Positions 1 to 8,470 of a stretch of DNA of 64,000 nucleotides are shown here, piece by piece (within the stretch, counting starts at the first letter, position 1; the number at the start of each line of letters is the position of its first letter). The notes below the pieces were generated by a model. It was not told the origin of the DNA, did no database searches, and was given only the letters and a program-made list of their open reading frames with translations. The stretch is from Flectobacillus sp049240685 (lineage in GTDB: Bacteria > Bacteroidota > Bacteroidia > Cytophagales > Spirosomataceae): NCBI RefSeq assembly GCF_049240685.1, contig NZ_JBMLSD010000399.1:1-64000 (forward strand), in the 5' to 3' direction. Both the position numbers and the translations under genes were made by a program.

Positions 1-783
1 ACAAGTGGTATTGAGGCATGAAAGCTGTGCTGTAGGCTGTAAGCAGTAAGCAGTAGGCATTAGGCAAATGGTTTTTATCATTTCATAAAAAAACACCTTT
101 TTCATTTGCCTATGGCTTAATGCCTAAAGACAAGTGGGATTGAGGCATGAAAGCTGTGCTGTAAGCAGTAAGCAGTAGGTATTAGGCAAATGGTTTTTAT
201 CATTTCATAAAAAAACACCTTTTTATTAGCCTATGGCTTAATGCCTAAAGACAAGTGATATTGAGGCACGAAAGCTGTGCTGTAGGCTGTAAGCAGTAAG
301 CATTAGGCATTAGGCATTAGGCAAATGGTTTTTATCATTTCATTAAAAACACCTTTTTATTAGCCGGCTTAATGCCTAAAGACAAGTGATATTGAGGCAT
401 GAAAGCTGTGCTGTAGGCTGTAAGCAGTAAGCAGTAGGCAAAAGGTTTTTATCATTTCATAAAAACACCTTTTTCATTTGCCTATGGCTTAATGCCTAAA
501 GACAAGTGGTATTGAGGCATGAAAGCTGTGCTGTAGGCTGTAAGCATTAGGCATTAGGCAAAAGGTTTTTATCATTTCATAAAAAACACCTTTTTCATTT
601 GCCTATGGCTTAATGCCTAAAGACAAGTGGGATTGAGGCACGAAAGCTGATAAGTCAGTACGCATTTAAAGTTTGCTGTAGGCAGACTGTAAGCAGTAAG
701 CATTAGGCAAATGGTTTTTATCATTTCATTAAAAAACACCTTTTTCATTTGCCTACGGCATAATGCCTAAAGCCTATTGCCTG
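1..783. repeat. Tandem array of ~120-bp hairpin-forming repeats
   Basis: Six head-to-tail units begin with ACAAGTG at about 1, 130, 251, 382, 502 and 622, so spacing is 129, 121, 131, 120, 120 and about 160 bp. Each unit has a variable stretch of short AGCAGTA / GGCATTA copies, then AGGCAAATGG, an AT-rich centre and CATTTGCCT followed by GGCTTAATGCCTAAAG. AGGCAAATG and CATTTGCCT are perfect inverted arms, so every unit can fold. No start-to-stop ORF of interest lies inside. The array begins at the window edge and may extend further left. Single diverged relatives lie in other gaps of the window. Confidence 0.9.
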
Positions 784-790
784 AAAAATA

Positions 791-817
791 AAAAAGGTTA
801 CCTAAAAAGGTAACCTT
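791..817 (-). terminator. Intrinsic terminator of tRNA-His
   Basis: On the minus strand the stem AAAGGTTACC / GGTAACCTTT with a 6-nt loop is followed by a U-rich run. The upstream arm begins right at the encoded CCA end of the tRNA, so the terminator starts with no spacer after the mature 3' end. Confidence 0.8.
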
Positions 818-895
818 TGGGGAGAATAATGGGGCTCGAACCCACGACCCTCGGAACCACAATCCGATGCTCTAACCAACTGAGCTATATCCTCC
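818..895 (-). tRNA. tRNA-His (anticodon GTG)
   Basis: The minus strand folds into a full cloverleaf: 7-bp acceptor stem with one G-T pair, D arm GCTC...GAGC, anticodon stem TCGGA/TCCGA with loop TTGTGGT (anticodon GTG), and T arm with TTCGAGC loop. An extra 5' G (position -1) faces C73, the identity element for histidyl-tRNA synthetase, and the CCA tail is encoded. The neighbours are a repeat array downstream and sodA upstream, so it is a single-gene transcription unit with its own promoter and terminator. Confidence 0.95.
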
Positions 896-911
896 GTGTG
901 TTTTCGAGTTG

Positions 912-943
912 CAAAATTAGGCTATTAAACGACATTAGGCAAC
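912..943 (-). promoter_or_regulatory. Promoter of tRNA-His
   Basis: On the minus strand a GTTG element (940-943) lies 20 bp upstream of TAATTTTG (912-919), which matches the Bacteroidota -7 consensus TAnnTTTG. Transcription would start near 905, about ten bases before the tRNA 5' end. Confidence 0.55.
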
Positions 944-962
944 AATTTTGAGCTTTTTTTTT

Positions 963-996
963 CAAAAAAATCAAAATTATTGCCTAATACTTTGAT
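963..996 (-). terminator. Probable terminator of sodA
   Basis: Just after the sodA stop on the minus strand, ATCAAAGTATT and AATAATTTTGAT form an imperfect AT-rich stem followed by seven T. The GC content is low, so the call rests mainly on position and the T run. Confidence 0.5.
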
Positions 997-998
997 TA

Positions 999-1610
999 TT
1001 AAGCTTTAGCAGATTGATATCTTGCTTCAGCAATATTCCAGTCGATTACATTCCAGAATGCATCGATATAATCTGGGCGTTTGTTTTGGAATTTTAAGTA
1101 ATATGCATGTTCCCATACATCTAAGCCAATTACAGGGAAACCCTTTACGTCGGCTACATCCATCAATGGGTTATCTTGGTTTGGCGTAGAAGAGATAGCG
1201 ATTGAACCATCTTTTTGAGCTACTAACCAAGCCCAACCTGAACCAAAGCGACTGATAGCCGCCTTTTTGAACTCAGCTTTGAACTCATCGAAAGAACCAA
1301 ATTTTGCATTGATAGCTTCAGCCAATGCACCTACTGGCGCTCCACCACCGTTTGGAGAAAGAATATTCCAGAACAAGTTGTGGTTGAAGTGACCACCACC
1401 ATTGTTACGAACTGCTGGAGAGAGTGTGCTAATCGAAGCTAAAAGCTCTTCCAAAGACTTACCTTCCAACTCAGTACCTGCTACAGCAGCGTTCAAGTTT
1501 GTTACGTAAGCGTTGTGGTGACGGTCATGGTGGATTTCCATTGTCAATGCATCAAAATGCGGTTCCAACGCGTCGTTAGCGTATGGAAGTGGATCTAATA
1601 CGAATGCCAT
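999..1610 (-). CDS. sodA: Superoxide dismutase (Mn/Fe family)
   Basis: A 203-residue cytoplasmic superoxide dismutase that converts superoxide to hydrogen peroxide and oxygen. The four metal ligands are present at the family spacing: His27 (EIHHDRHH), His77 (GGHFNHNLFW), Asp164 and His168 (DVWEHAYY). FGSGWAWLV (122-130) and the Gln145-containing NQDNPL match Mn-type rather than Fe-type enzymes, though many Bacteroidota members are cambialistic, so the metal is inferred. No signal peptide is visible. A TAATTTTG -7-like box lies at 1672-1679 without a clear -33 partner. It is monocistronic, between tRNA-His and tadA. Confidence 0.96.
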   Translation of the reverse strand: MAFVLDPLPYANDALEPHFDALTMEIHHDRHHNAYVTNLNAAVAGTELEGKSLEELLASISTLSPAVRNNGGGHFNHNLFWNILSPNGGGAPVGALAEAINAKFGSFDEFKAEFKKAAISRFGSGWAWLVAQKDGSIAISSTPNQDNPLMDVADVKGFPVIGLDVWEHAYYLKFQNKRPDYIDAFWNVIDWNIAEARYQSAKA

Positions 1611-1933
1611 TTTTTTAAGTTAATTAAGTAAATTGAGTTTAAAATATATCTGTAACAAGTAGGTACTCTTGCAAAATTAAATTTGAGTTGTGCTTTGGAA
1701 GAAATCTTTTTGTCGAAAGCTCAAAGTTCAAATTTCATTCTGCAGGATTACTTATTTTCGAACTAGATTATCATGAGAAGTGTTACAAAATCTCTTCAAT
1801 CCATTCCGAATGTTCTTTTGAGCGACAATCAAGTCTTTGTCTAAAAAACCGCCTTCAAATGTTATAAGTTCCTACTAGGCCTTTTTATTAATGAAAATCT
1901 AAGGACTCAATGAGTCAACGGTGAAGTTTGTAG
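1611..1933. other. Intergenic region sodA-tadA
   Basis: About 320 bp without a convincing ORF. The part next to sodA holds its presumed promoter (minus-strand TAATTTTG, 1672-1679). I see nothing recognisable in the remainder. Confidence 0.5.
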
Positions 1934-2386
1934 CTAGCGCAGTTTTTTGAAAAAACTTTTAAGCATACTTTCACATACTTCTTGTAACACGCCAGTAGTA
2001 ATTTGTGTTTTGGGATGATAAATTTTAGGGCTAAGCTTTGAGCATCCTCTTTTATCGTCCATAGCTCCAATCACAATTCTACCGATTTGAGACCAGTAGA
2101 GTGCTCCTCCACACATAACACAGGGCTCGAGGGTCACATACAAGGTACAGTCGCGCAAGTACTTGGCTCCTAGTGTGTTGGCAGCAGCAGTAATAGCCAA
2201 CATTTCGGCATGCGCCGTAACATCCTGTAAAAGTTCTGTTTGATTATATGCTTTGGCGATAATAGTATTTTGACAAACGACTACAGCACCTACGGGTATT
2301 TCCCCTTTTTCCATGGCTATCTCTGCTTGGTAAAGTGCCAATTGCATAAAATATTCATCAGAAAAAGGGGGAGTATTTTTTTGCAT
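1934..2386 (-). CDS. tadA: tRNA-specific adenosine deaminase TadA
   Basis: A 150-residue zinc deaminase of the CDA fold. It carries HAE (His59, Glu61) and PCxxC (Pro88, Cys89, Cys92), the zinc and proton-shuttle residues of TadA, which converts A34 to inosine in tRNA-Arg(ACG). The start used is the ATG at 2384-2386, which overlaps the aroC stop as TAATG. An upstream in-frame ATG at 2512 would add 42 non-homologous residues inside aroC and is rejected. The overlap suggests translational coupling. The close relative guanine deaminase is a less likely alternative. Confidence 0.9.
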   Translation of the reverse strand: MQKNTPPFSDEYFMQLALYQAEIAMEKGEIPVGAVVVCQNTIIAKAYNQTELLQDVTAHAEMLAITAAANTLGAKYLRDCTLYVTLEPCVMCGGALYWSQIGRIVIGAMDDKRGCSKLSPKIYHPKTQITTGVLQEVCESMLKSFFKKLR

Positions 2387-3495
2387 TAAAACGCTATTTT
2401 TTCTTCTTGTTCGTAACCTAATCCATGAGAAGCACGATTGCGAAGGTAGAAATCTACTAATACCAAAGCCGCCATTGCTTCCACAATAGGAACGGCACGA
2501 GGCACTACGCATGGGTCGTGGCGTCCTTTTCCAGAAACCGTAACAGGATTACCTTCTTGGTCAATGCTTGCTTGATCTTGCATGATTGTTGCCACAGGTT
2601 TGAAGGCCGTCCTAAAATAAATATCTGCTCCATTTGAGATACCCCCTTGGATACCCCCCGAATGGTTAGATTTTGTTTTGATGTGTTCGTCTTCAATATA
2701 GAACTCATCATTATGCTCAGAACCATACATTTCGACGCCTGCAAAACCACTTCCATACTCAAAACCCTTTACAGCATTAATACTTAGCATGGCCTTTCCT
2801 AGTTCGGCATGAAGTTTATCAAATACTGGTTCGCCTAGGCCAACAGGTGTTCCTGTGATTACGCAGTCAACAACGCCACCAATCGAATCCCCTTTTTTAC
2901 GAGTTTCATCAATATAATCGAACATTTCTTGAGCCAAAGTGGGGTCTGGACAACGAACTGCGTTTTCTTCAGCCAAAGCTAGGTTAAGTTCTTGGTATGA
3001 TTTTTCTAATTTCAACTTACCTACTTGTGAAACATAAGCCTTGATATCGACACCTATATTTTTCAATATCAATTTGGCAAGAGCACCAGCCGCTACACGC
3101 GCCACTGTCTCACGAGCAGAACTACGACCACCACCACGATAATCACGCACACCATATTTGGCTTGATAGGTAAAGTCGGCGTGAGAAGGTCTAAATTGTT
3201 GAGCAATGTGCGAGTAGTCCTTCGAGCGTTGGTCGCCATTCCACACTAACATGGCGATGGGCGTCCCTGTCGTTTTACCTTCAAATACACCCGAAACTAC
3301 CTGAAACTCATCGGCCTCGCGGCGTTGAGTTGTGATACGTGACTGCCCTGGTTTACGGCGGTCTAATTCACTCTGAATAAATTCAGCATCAAAAGGAATT
3401 CCTGCTGGACATCCATCTACTACTACCCCAACTGCTTGTCCGTGCGATTCCCCAAAAGTGCTAATTTTAAATAATTTACCGTATGTACTGCTCAT
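2386..3495 (-). CDS. aroC: Chorismate synthase
   Basis: A 369-residue FMN-dependent lyase that makes chorismate from EPSP, the last step of the shikimate pathway. Signature regions are GESHG (15-19, with His18), RPSHADFTYQAKYGVRDYRG (102-121, with His105) and GGGRSSARET (121-130). Length is normal for the family. It is followed by tadA with a one-base overlap (TAATG), so the two are probably co-transcribed, although no functional link is known. Confidence 0.97.
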   Translation of the reverse strand: MSSTYGKLFKISTFGESHGQAVGVVVDGCPAGIPFDAEFIQSELDRRKPGQSRITTQRREADEFQVVSGVFEGKTTGTPIAMLVWNGDQRSKDYSHIAQQFRPSHADFTYQAKYGVRDYRGGGRSSARETVARVAAGALAKLILKNIGVDIKAYVSQVGKLKLEKSYQELNLALAEENAVRCPDPTLAQEMFDYIDETRKKGDSIGGVVDCVITGTPVGLGEPVFDKLHAELGKAMLSINAVKGFEYGSGFAGVEMYGSEHNDEFYIEDEHIKTKSNHSGGIQGGISNGADIYFRTAFKPVATIMQDQASIDQEGNPVTVSGKGRHDPCVVPRAVPIVEAMAALVLVDFYLRNRASHGLGYEQEEKIAF

Positions 3496-3547
3496 TTTTT
3501 GAATGATTTGACTTAAAGCAAGGAGTCAAGCTGCCCGTAAGTCGATG

Positions 3548-4993
3548 TTATTGTCTGGTTCTTTTGCCTGGTAAAAAGATATAAATTAACCCAGCCAGCA
3601 TAATTGTCAAGATAATATTTGCTTCGTTTTTGAGAAGACGAATCAAATTGCTTGTTCCTTCGGGGGTGGAGGTATTCTCTAAACCATCGTATACAGATGA
3701 GTTTTCAGCATTAGGCGTATCAACTGTACTGATTGTTTTACCAGAGGTATGTATCACCACCTTAGGTTTTAGCGTATCGTATTTTGCTGTAATTGTGTTA
3801 AAAAATATCCAACTGAAATACTTTGACATTGCAAAGTTACCAGCCTGTTTGGGAATAATATGAAAAGTAAAAGATTTTGTACCAATAATTTTACTGCCCT
3901 GTGGCGATACAATCGAGTTGATATCGGGCTGAAAAAAGTCAAACGTACTATCATTTTTGACTTCAGGCAAACGAATAACTGAGATATTGCCATCTCCAAT
4001 TATTTCGATTTTGTAATCTACCGACTGTCCTGTTTGTGTATTATTTTTACTAAGGCTTTCTTTCAAAGAAAAATTACCAACTGATACCTGCTGCTTGAGC
4101 GGGTGAGGAGGTAAGTCCTTTGGCTGTATGGTAAATGCTTTACTCGAAAAGGTTACATAACTTCGTTTGTTGGGTTCTTTTTCGTCAAAATCTTTCAATA
4201 ACCTCAAGCTAACCGTTGGTATACTGATTTTCTTGTTGTTGAGCGGATAAAATGTAGCCTGATAAAATTTATATTGTGTGTAGGTCTTACCGTTCAATTT
4301 TACGGTAGAAGTTTGGGTTTCTGTAAGTCCAAAGCTCTCTTCCCAACAGCTTTCGGGTTTAATTTTTTTGATAATATCTGGAATTTGAATTTCATTTTTA
4401 TCAAATTGGATATCTGCCGTATTATTTTCGGCAACATAAAAAGCTAATGTTAACGTAAAGTTTTCGCCTACAAATGGGGCTAGTTTATTGGTACTTATTG
4501 CCAAAAATGCATTTTCTTTTACATTAACAATATCATTTTGATTGCCACTGACTTCTGTTTCTAGGGTTTCTTCTCCTTCTGTTTCAACATTTGTACCCGC
4601 AGCTTTGTTAACTAAAATGACAAGTGCCTCATTTTTTAGTTCTACTCCATTCACCAACACTTTGAAGGGTTTAATTCTTAGCGTTCCTTCTTTTTTGGGC
4701 TGGTAATTTTGAGTGATATTATAAGTTAGCGTGGGTTGACCATTTACAATCGAGCGAGCAATAGATTTGGAATATCCTCTTTTAGTAAATTCTACAAATT
4801 CTGGAAACTTACACTCAGGAAAAGGTTGCTCTGGCGTTGTTTTTACTACTGCCGTAATGGTAAAATATCCGTCCAAAGCAATTGTTTTTTCACCTAATAC
4901 AAGCGTAGGTACGTTTTCCTGAGCTATAATTGTATAGCTAAATAAAAAACAAAATAATATTGGAATATTGATATATTTATTTGTAAATTTCAC
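3548..4993 (-). CDS. BatD-like (oxygen tolerance) membrane protein
   Basis: A 481-residue protein with an N-terminal signal sequence (about 1-24), a long beta-rich periplasmic part and one C-terminal membrane segment (about 455-473) followed by a short basic tail (GKRTRQ). The region around KFPEFVEFTKRGYSKS and PTLTYNITQNYQPKKEGTLR (near residues 60-115) matches the BatD family, which in Bacteroidota normally sits with MoxR, DUF58 and the VWA proteins BatA/BatB. None of those genes adjoins it here: the neighbours are aroC and a small hypothetical ORF. Function is inferred as an envelope scaffold. Family assignment is good, function uncertain. Confidence 0.82.
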   Translation of the reverse strand: MKFTNKYINIPILFCFLFSYTIIAQENVPTLVLGEKTIALDGYFTITAVVKTTPEQPFPECKFPEFVEFTKRGYSKSIARSIVNGQPTLTYNITQNYQPKKEGTLRIKPFKVLVNGVELKNEALVILVNKAAGTNVETEGEETLETEVSGNQNDIVNVKENAFLAISTNKLAPFVGENFTLTLAFYVAENNTADIQFDKNEIQIPDIIKKIKPESCWEESFGLTETQTSTVKLNGKTYTQYKFYQATFYPLNNKKISIPTVSLRLLKDFDEKEPNKRSYVTFSSKAFTIQPKDLPPHPLKQQVSVGNFSLKESLSKNNTQTGQSVDYKIEIIGDGNISVIRLPEVKNDSTFDFFQPDINSIVSPQGSKIIGTKSFTFHIIPKQAGNFAMSKYFSWIFFNTITAKYDTLKPKVVIHTSGKTISTVDTPNAENSSVYDGLENTSTPEGTSNLIRLLKNEANIILTIMLAGLIYIFLPGKRTRQ

Positions 4994-5243
4994 CGTTTTT
5001 CGTCAATGGATACTATTTTATGGGTTTTGAATGATTAAATGTTTTCATGGCCAGATTTATTCGTAGACGAACACGACACACTAAAATGAAAACCTTGCGT
5101 TTGGGATGAAGAAATGCCTATTGCGGCTGAAGTTCTATTTGTTAAGCAATTTACGACTTTTAGCGCAAGAAGACACTATTCTCCTGCAAATAACCGTTTA
5201 ACCTAATAACTAAAAACCAAGATTATTCAATCTAATTTAAACT

Positions 5244-5462
5244 ATGACAGCTTTAGACTATGTCAAAATGATACTTGAGAAAGTAAGTTTTGATGCAAAG
5301 TTATTTGAAAAAGAGCTAAGAAAGGCAATCAAAAACTTAGCCATCGATGAAATTAAGTTCTTGTATGAGTGGTGTTTTGAAAGATATGGCAAGACTTACG
5401 ATAAGTTAATTACCAAATGCTTTAATCGTTTGAAAAGGAGGATACCTCTGAGGCTAACGTAG
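5244..5462 (+). CDS. Small hypothetical protein (72 aa)
   Basis: A 72-residue, charged, predicted helical protein without signal peptide or membrane segment, and with a basic C-terminus (KCFNRLKRRIPLRLT). I do not recognise the family. Supporting it as a real gene: it is isolated in its own intergenic space, has codon use like its neighbours, and is followed within 30 bp by a strong intrinsic terminator. No Shine-Dalgarno is visible, as is usual in this phylum. Confidence 0.6.
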   Translation: MTALDYVKMILEKVSFDAKLFEKELRKAIKNLAIDEIKFLYEWCFERYGKTYDKLITKCFNRLKRRIPLRLT

Positions 5463-5487
5463 TTTCTATTCAATCTTATGACATAAT

Positions 5488-5534
5488 AAAAAGGTCTGTA
5501 TCCAAGAATGATATCTTCGGTACAGACCTTTTTA
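5488..5534 (+). terminator. Intrinsic terminator
   Basis: AAAAAGGTCTGTA and TACAGACCTTTTT are perfect 13-base arms around a 20-base loop. It follows the 72-aa ORF on the plus strand; A and T runs on the two sides could make it work in both directions. Confidence 0.85.
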
Positions 5535-5604
5535 TTTGAGCTATAGGCTTTCGGAGGTTGGTTTTGGAAAAAGCATGGCTGTGGGTATTAAATAACATTT
5601 TAAC

Positions 5605-5710
5605 ACTCTTTGTCTAGGCACTAGGCAACAGGCAGTAGGCAAAGAGTTTTAAAATAACCAAAGACATGCTTTCTTACGAAGCCCACCGCTGAAAGCCTAA
5701 TGCCAAAAAA
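5605..5710. repeat. Dispersed AGGCA-type repeat, single copy
   Basis: Contains CTAGGCACTAGGCAACAGGCAGTAGGCA with flanking AACACTCTTTG / CAAAGAGTTTT arms, then GAAAGCCTAATGCC. It is related to the array at 1-783 and to the tandem units at 52930-53440. Nothing else is recognised between it and the ORF remnant at 5875. Confidence 0.6.
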
Positions 5711-5874
5711 GTTGAATTTTATTTTGCCCACTAACTTACTGCATTACGTATATAACCAATTCATTAGCAAATAATTACGGCAAAACTATTTTTTGAATAT
5801 ACGAGTTGTATTATTGAGATTTATCATTAATTTGCAGTTATGTGAAAAACCCGAAGTTTTCCACAACTATATTA

Positions 5875-6036
5875 TTAAGGAACAACTTCTTCTGTTTTCG
5901 CTAATCTGTTAGCCTTGTGCGATTGAATTTTACTAAAATCAGCATGTTTCATATCAACCATATATTCCAACATCTCAAGCGTTGAGGTCATTAGTAGAGG
6001 TAACTGACAAAATACCTTGGCTGATGACCATATTAT
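5875..6036 (-). pseudogene. Possible remnant: C-terminal fragment of a lost gene
   Basis: An open minus-strand frame of 53 codons running from just after an in-frame TGA (6037-6039) to TAA at 5875-5877. It translates to ...SAKVFCQLPLLMTSTLEM then LEYMVDMKHADFSKIQSHKA and ends in TEEVVP. The composition looks like genuine protein rather than random AT-rich frame, but no start belongs to a full-length gene; an internal ATG at 5989-5991 would give 38 residues. I cannot name the family. It may be the tail of a decayed mobile-element or other gene. Confidence 0.25.
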
Positions 6037-6057
6037 TCACTTAAAATTGAATTAGTT

Positions 6058-6585
6058 ATGGGTCGGAAAGTCTTAGTATTGAATCAAGATTACACTGCAT
6101 TAGCCGTTTGTTCTATTCCCAAAGCATTTTTGTTAGTGTACCTAAATAAGGCCGATTTGGTGGCCGAATCCGAGAACGAGCAATTACACAGTATTTCTCA
6201 GGCTTTTCCTATGCCTTCGGTAATTCGCCTTCACAAGTATATCTATATGCCTTACAAAGGTGTCATTTTGTCTCGTCAAAATATTTTCCGTCGTGACCAC
6301 AATGAATGTCAATATTGTGGCTCAAAAGATGACCTTACTCTCGACCACGTGATGCCTAAATCGCGTGGTGGACGTACTACTTGGGATAATCTCACGACGG
6401 CTTGTCGAAGATGTAATTCAAAAAAAGGAGATTTAACACCCGAAGAAGCTAAAATGACGCTTAAAACCAAGCCTTTCAAACCTTCTTTTATCATGTTTCT
6501 CCGTGATTTGGGAGGAAATCTAGAATCTAGCTGGATTCCGTTTTTGGGTAAAAAAGATAAGAGAGGAAGTGATATTCTAATTTGA
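6058..6585 (+). CDS. HNH endonuclease family protein
   Basis: A 175-residue protein with a C-terminal HNH/beta-beta-alpha-metal domain: zinc knuckles C84-x2-C87 and C116-x2-C119, the catalytic pair Asp96-His97 in TLDHVMPKSRGG, and Asn111 in TWDNL. The first 80 residues (MGRKVLVLNQDYTALAV...) are typical of a short chromosomal HNH family widespread in Bacteroidota and cyanobacteria. Its role is not established; metal-dependent DNA cleavage or nicking is inferred from the motif. No methylase or restriction partner is adjacent. Immediately after its stop begins a large AT-rich inverted repeat. Confidence 0.88.
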   Translation: MGRKVLVLNQDYTALAVCSIPKAFLLVYLNKADLVAESENEQLHSISQAFPMPSVIRLHKYIYMPYKGVILSRQNIFRRDHNECQYCGSKDDLTLDHVMPKSRGGRTTWDNLTTACRRCNSKKGDLTPEEAKMTLKTKPFKPSFIMFLRDLGGNLESSWIPFLGKKDKRGSDILI

Positions 6586-7155
6586 AAATGAGGAAATTTG
6601 GAAATTTGAAAATGGGAGGATTTGAAGATTTGGAGATTTGAAAATTTGATAATTTGAAGATTTGAAAATGAGAAAATTTGATAATTTGATGATTTGAAAA
6701 TGTGAGAATGTGGAAATTTGATGATTTGAAAATGGGGAAATTTGGAAATTTGGGAATTTGATGATTTGAAAATGATTTTATAAGACAACGCTTTTGGCGA
6801 TTGGTATCCATTTATGGTATTTTAGTATTCAAGGACAAATGCAATTATTTAATTATCAAATCTTCGCATCCTAACATCATCAAATTCTCAAACCCTCAAA
6901 TCTTCAAATTTCCAAATTCCCACATTATCAAATCTTCGCATCCTAACATCATCAAATTATCAAACCCTCAAATCTTCAAATTTCCAAATTCCCACATTCT
7001 CAAATCATCAAATTCTCACATCTTCAAATTCCCAAATCTTCAAATTTCCAAATTTCCAAATTATCAAATTCTCAAACCCTCTCATTTTCAAATCTCCAAA
7101 TCTCCAAATTTTCAAATCTTCACATCTTCAAATTTCCAAATTCTCAAATTCTCAT
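6586..7155. repeat. Large low-complexity inverted repeat
   Basis: The left arm (6586-6775) is made of variations of GATTTGAAAATTTG / GGAAATTTG. The right arm (6850-7155) is made of the complementary CAAATTTCCAAATTCTCAAA pattern, with a unique spacer of about 75 bp between them. The right arm also holds a 72-bp direct tandem duplication (copies starting about 6858 and 6930, each with TCTTCGCATCCTAACATC). It fills the whole gap between the convergent HNH and DUF2480 genes and leaves no room for another gene. Confidence 0.9.
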
Positions 7156-7668
7156 TTATTTTTTCTTATAAAGAGGCACAGTACTACATGGTTCGCCAAA
7201 CATGAGACTTTTGACGTATGGCATGAGTTTTTGTGTTATTTCTACATAAGCCGAAGTCGGTACAGGGACTTTTGAGCATCCTTTTACCACAACTCTAGCC
7301 TCTGTATAATCCGCAGGATTGATTTTGGCAATGGCATCAAAATAGAGCTTATCTTCTAACTGCTCCAAACTACCATATACAACGGCATTAGCGAAAGGAC
7401 TTAGTTTAAGAGCCAAAAGCATATAGGCCCAAGTTGGAATAATGGCATCTTCCGAGCAAATGACTGCTACATTTTTGCCTTCATAAATAGACCAATCATG
7501 ATTTTTGAGAAACTCACGAAAATCTTTTTCTTTCAAAATCATTCCCATGAATAAGTTATCTTTCAAGTCATAAATGACTCTTTCGCCTTGGTGATAATAA
7601 TCTTCAAGGTCGAGTGTAACCAATCCACTGCTGGCTACTTTATTGATAATTGGGTCGTCTAGTTCCAT
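7156..7668 (-). CDS. DUF2480 family protein
   Basis: A 170-residue cytoplasmic protein of the DUF2480 family, which is essentially restricted to Bacteroidota and has no assigned function. The recognisable features are the start MELDDPIINKVASSGLVTLD and the KGCSKVPVPTSAYVEITQKL region near the C-terminus (about residues 129-148). No signal peptide or membrane segment is seen. It lies 34 bp downstream of tsaB in the same direction, so co-transcription is likely. The stop codon abuts the low-complexity inverted repeat. Confidence 0.88.
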   Translation of the reverse strand: MELDDPIINKVASSGLVTLDLEDYYHQGERVIYDLKDNLFMGMILKEKDFREFLKNHDWSIYEGKNVAVICSEDAIIPTWAYMLLALKLSPFANAVVYGSLEQLEDKLYFDAIAKINPADYTEARVVVKGCSKVPVPTSAYVEITQKLMPYVKSLMFGEPCSTVPLYKKK

Positions 7669-7702
7669 AGTTATAAAACTTAAGATTGATACTCAACAAA
7701 TG

Positions 7703-8398
7703 TTAGGCTTTGTTTTGGGCAGCTTTGGGCGTTGTTCCGACAAAGTCCTTTAAATAGAATGGCTCAAAGCTTACTACGTTTTCAAATGCCTGTTCTTGAA
7801 AGGCCTTATAAGCTAATACGCCCACCGTGCGAGCCGAAGGATACAAATCAGCATTTGGAAATAAGGCATTGACATGAGTGATTTGGCTTTTGCATTTGGC
7901 TGCACCATCACCAAAAAATACAATAGACTGTTTTTCTAATAACTCAGTAAAAGCAGTTTCGTCAATAATTTTGGCTTCAATTTCACTGATATTTTCCATA
8001 GTAGTATTCCAAACACCACAGTAAACCTCCATACGACGTGCATCAATCATCGGACAAAGTAGCGTATCGGCACTGTACATATCTTTGAGCTGTGCTGCCA
8101 TGGCTTCGAGGGTATTTATAGACAATAAAGGCTTGTCTAAAGCAAATGAAAGTCCTTTTGCCGTAGATACGCCAATGCGTAAGCCTGTATAAGAACCTGG
8201 GCCTTTGGCAACCGCAATGGCATCGAGTTGTGAAAGCTCATAGCCAGCTTGTTTGACTACATTTTCAACTAAGGTAGTCAACATACCTGAATGCGATTTT
8301 TCAGTAAATAATTCAGAAAGACCTAACAGCTTGCCTTCTTTATGTAATGCTACAGAACAAACTTTGGTCGAAGTATCGATACTAACTATCAGAGACAT
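7703..8398 (-). CDS. tsaB: tRNA threonylcarbamoyladenosine biosynthesis protein TsaB
   Basis: A 231-residue ASKHA-fold protein. It is the non-catalytic partner of TsaD in the TsaBDE complex that makes the t6A modification at A37 of ANN-decoding tRNAs. ILSIDTS-like strand (LIVSIDTSTKVCSVAL) at the N-terminus and KGPGSYTGLRIGVSTAKGLS (65-84) are diagnostic. It is followed by the DUF2480 gene; a terminator separates it from the upstream S41 peptidase gene. Confidence 0.94.
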   Translation of the reverse strand: MSLIVSIDTSTKVCSVALHKEGKLLGLSELFTEKSHSGMLTTLVENVVKQAGYELSQLDAIAVAKGPGSYTGLRIGVSTAKGLSFALDKPLLSINTLEAMAAQLKDMYSADTLLCPMIDARRMEVYCGVWNTTMENISEIEAKIIDETAFTELLEKQSIVFFGDGAAKCKSQITHVNALFPNADLYPSARTVGVLAYKAFQEQAFENVVSFEPFYLKDFVGTTPKAAQNKA

Positions 8399-8470
8399 AA
8401 TGATTTGAGATTTCGCTTTGCGAATGTTTTTAATGGTGAGTGGGTAAAATCAATCACTCATTCTATCTAA

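Noticed and set aside
1..783. CRISPR-like array
   Set aside because: Units are about 120 bp and contiguous, with no short constant repeats alternating with unique spacers and no cas genes.
2387..2512. N-terminal extension of tadA
   Set aside because: Lies within aroC in another frame and is not protein-like; the ATG at 2386 with TAATG overlap fits better.
6309..7205. Open frames of 94-159 codons made of repeating PNFQI/KSSN-type peptides
   Set aside because: They are translations of the low-complexity inverted repeat and overlap the HNH and DUF2480 genes; no protein-like composition.
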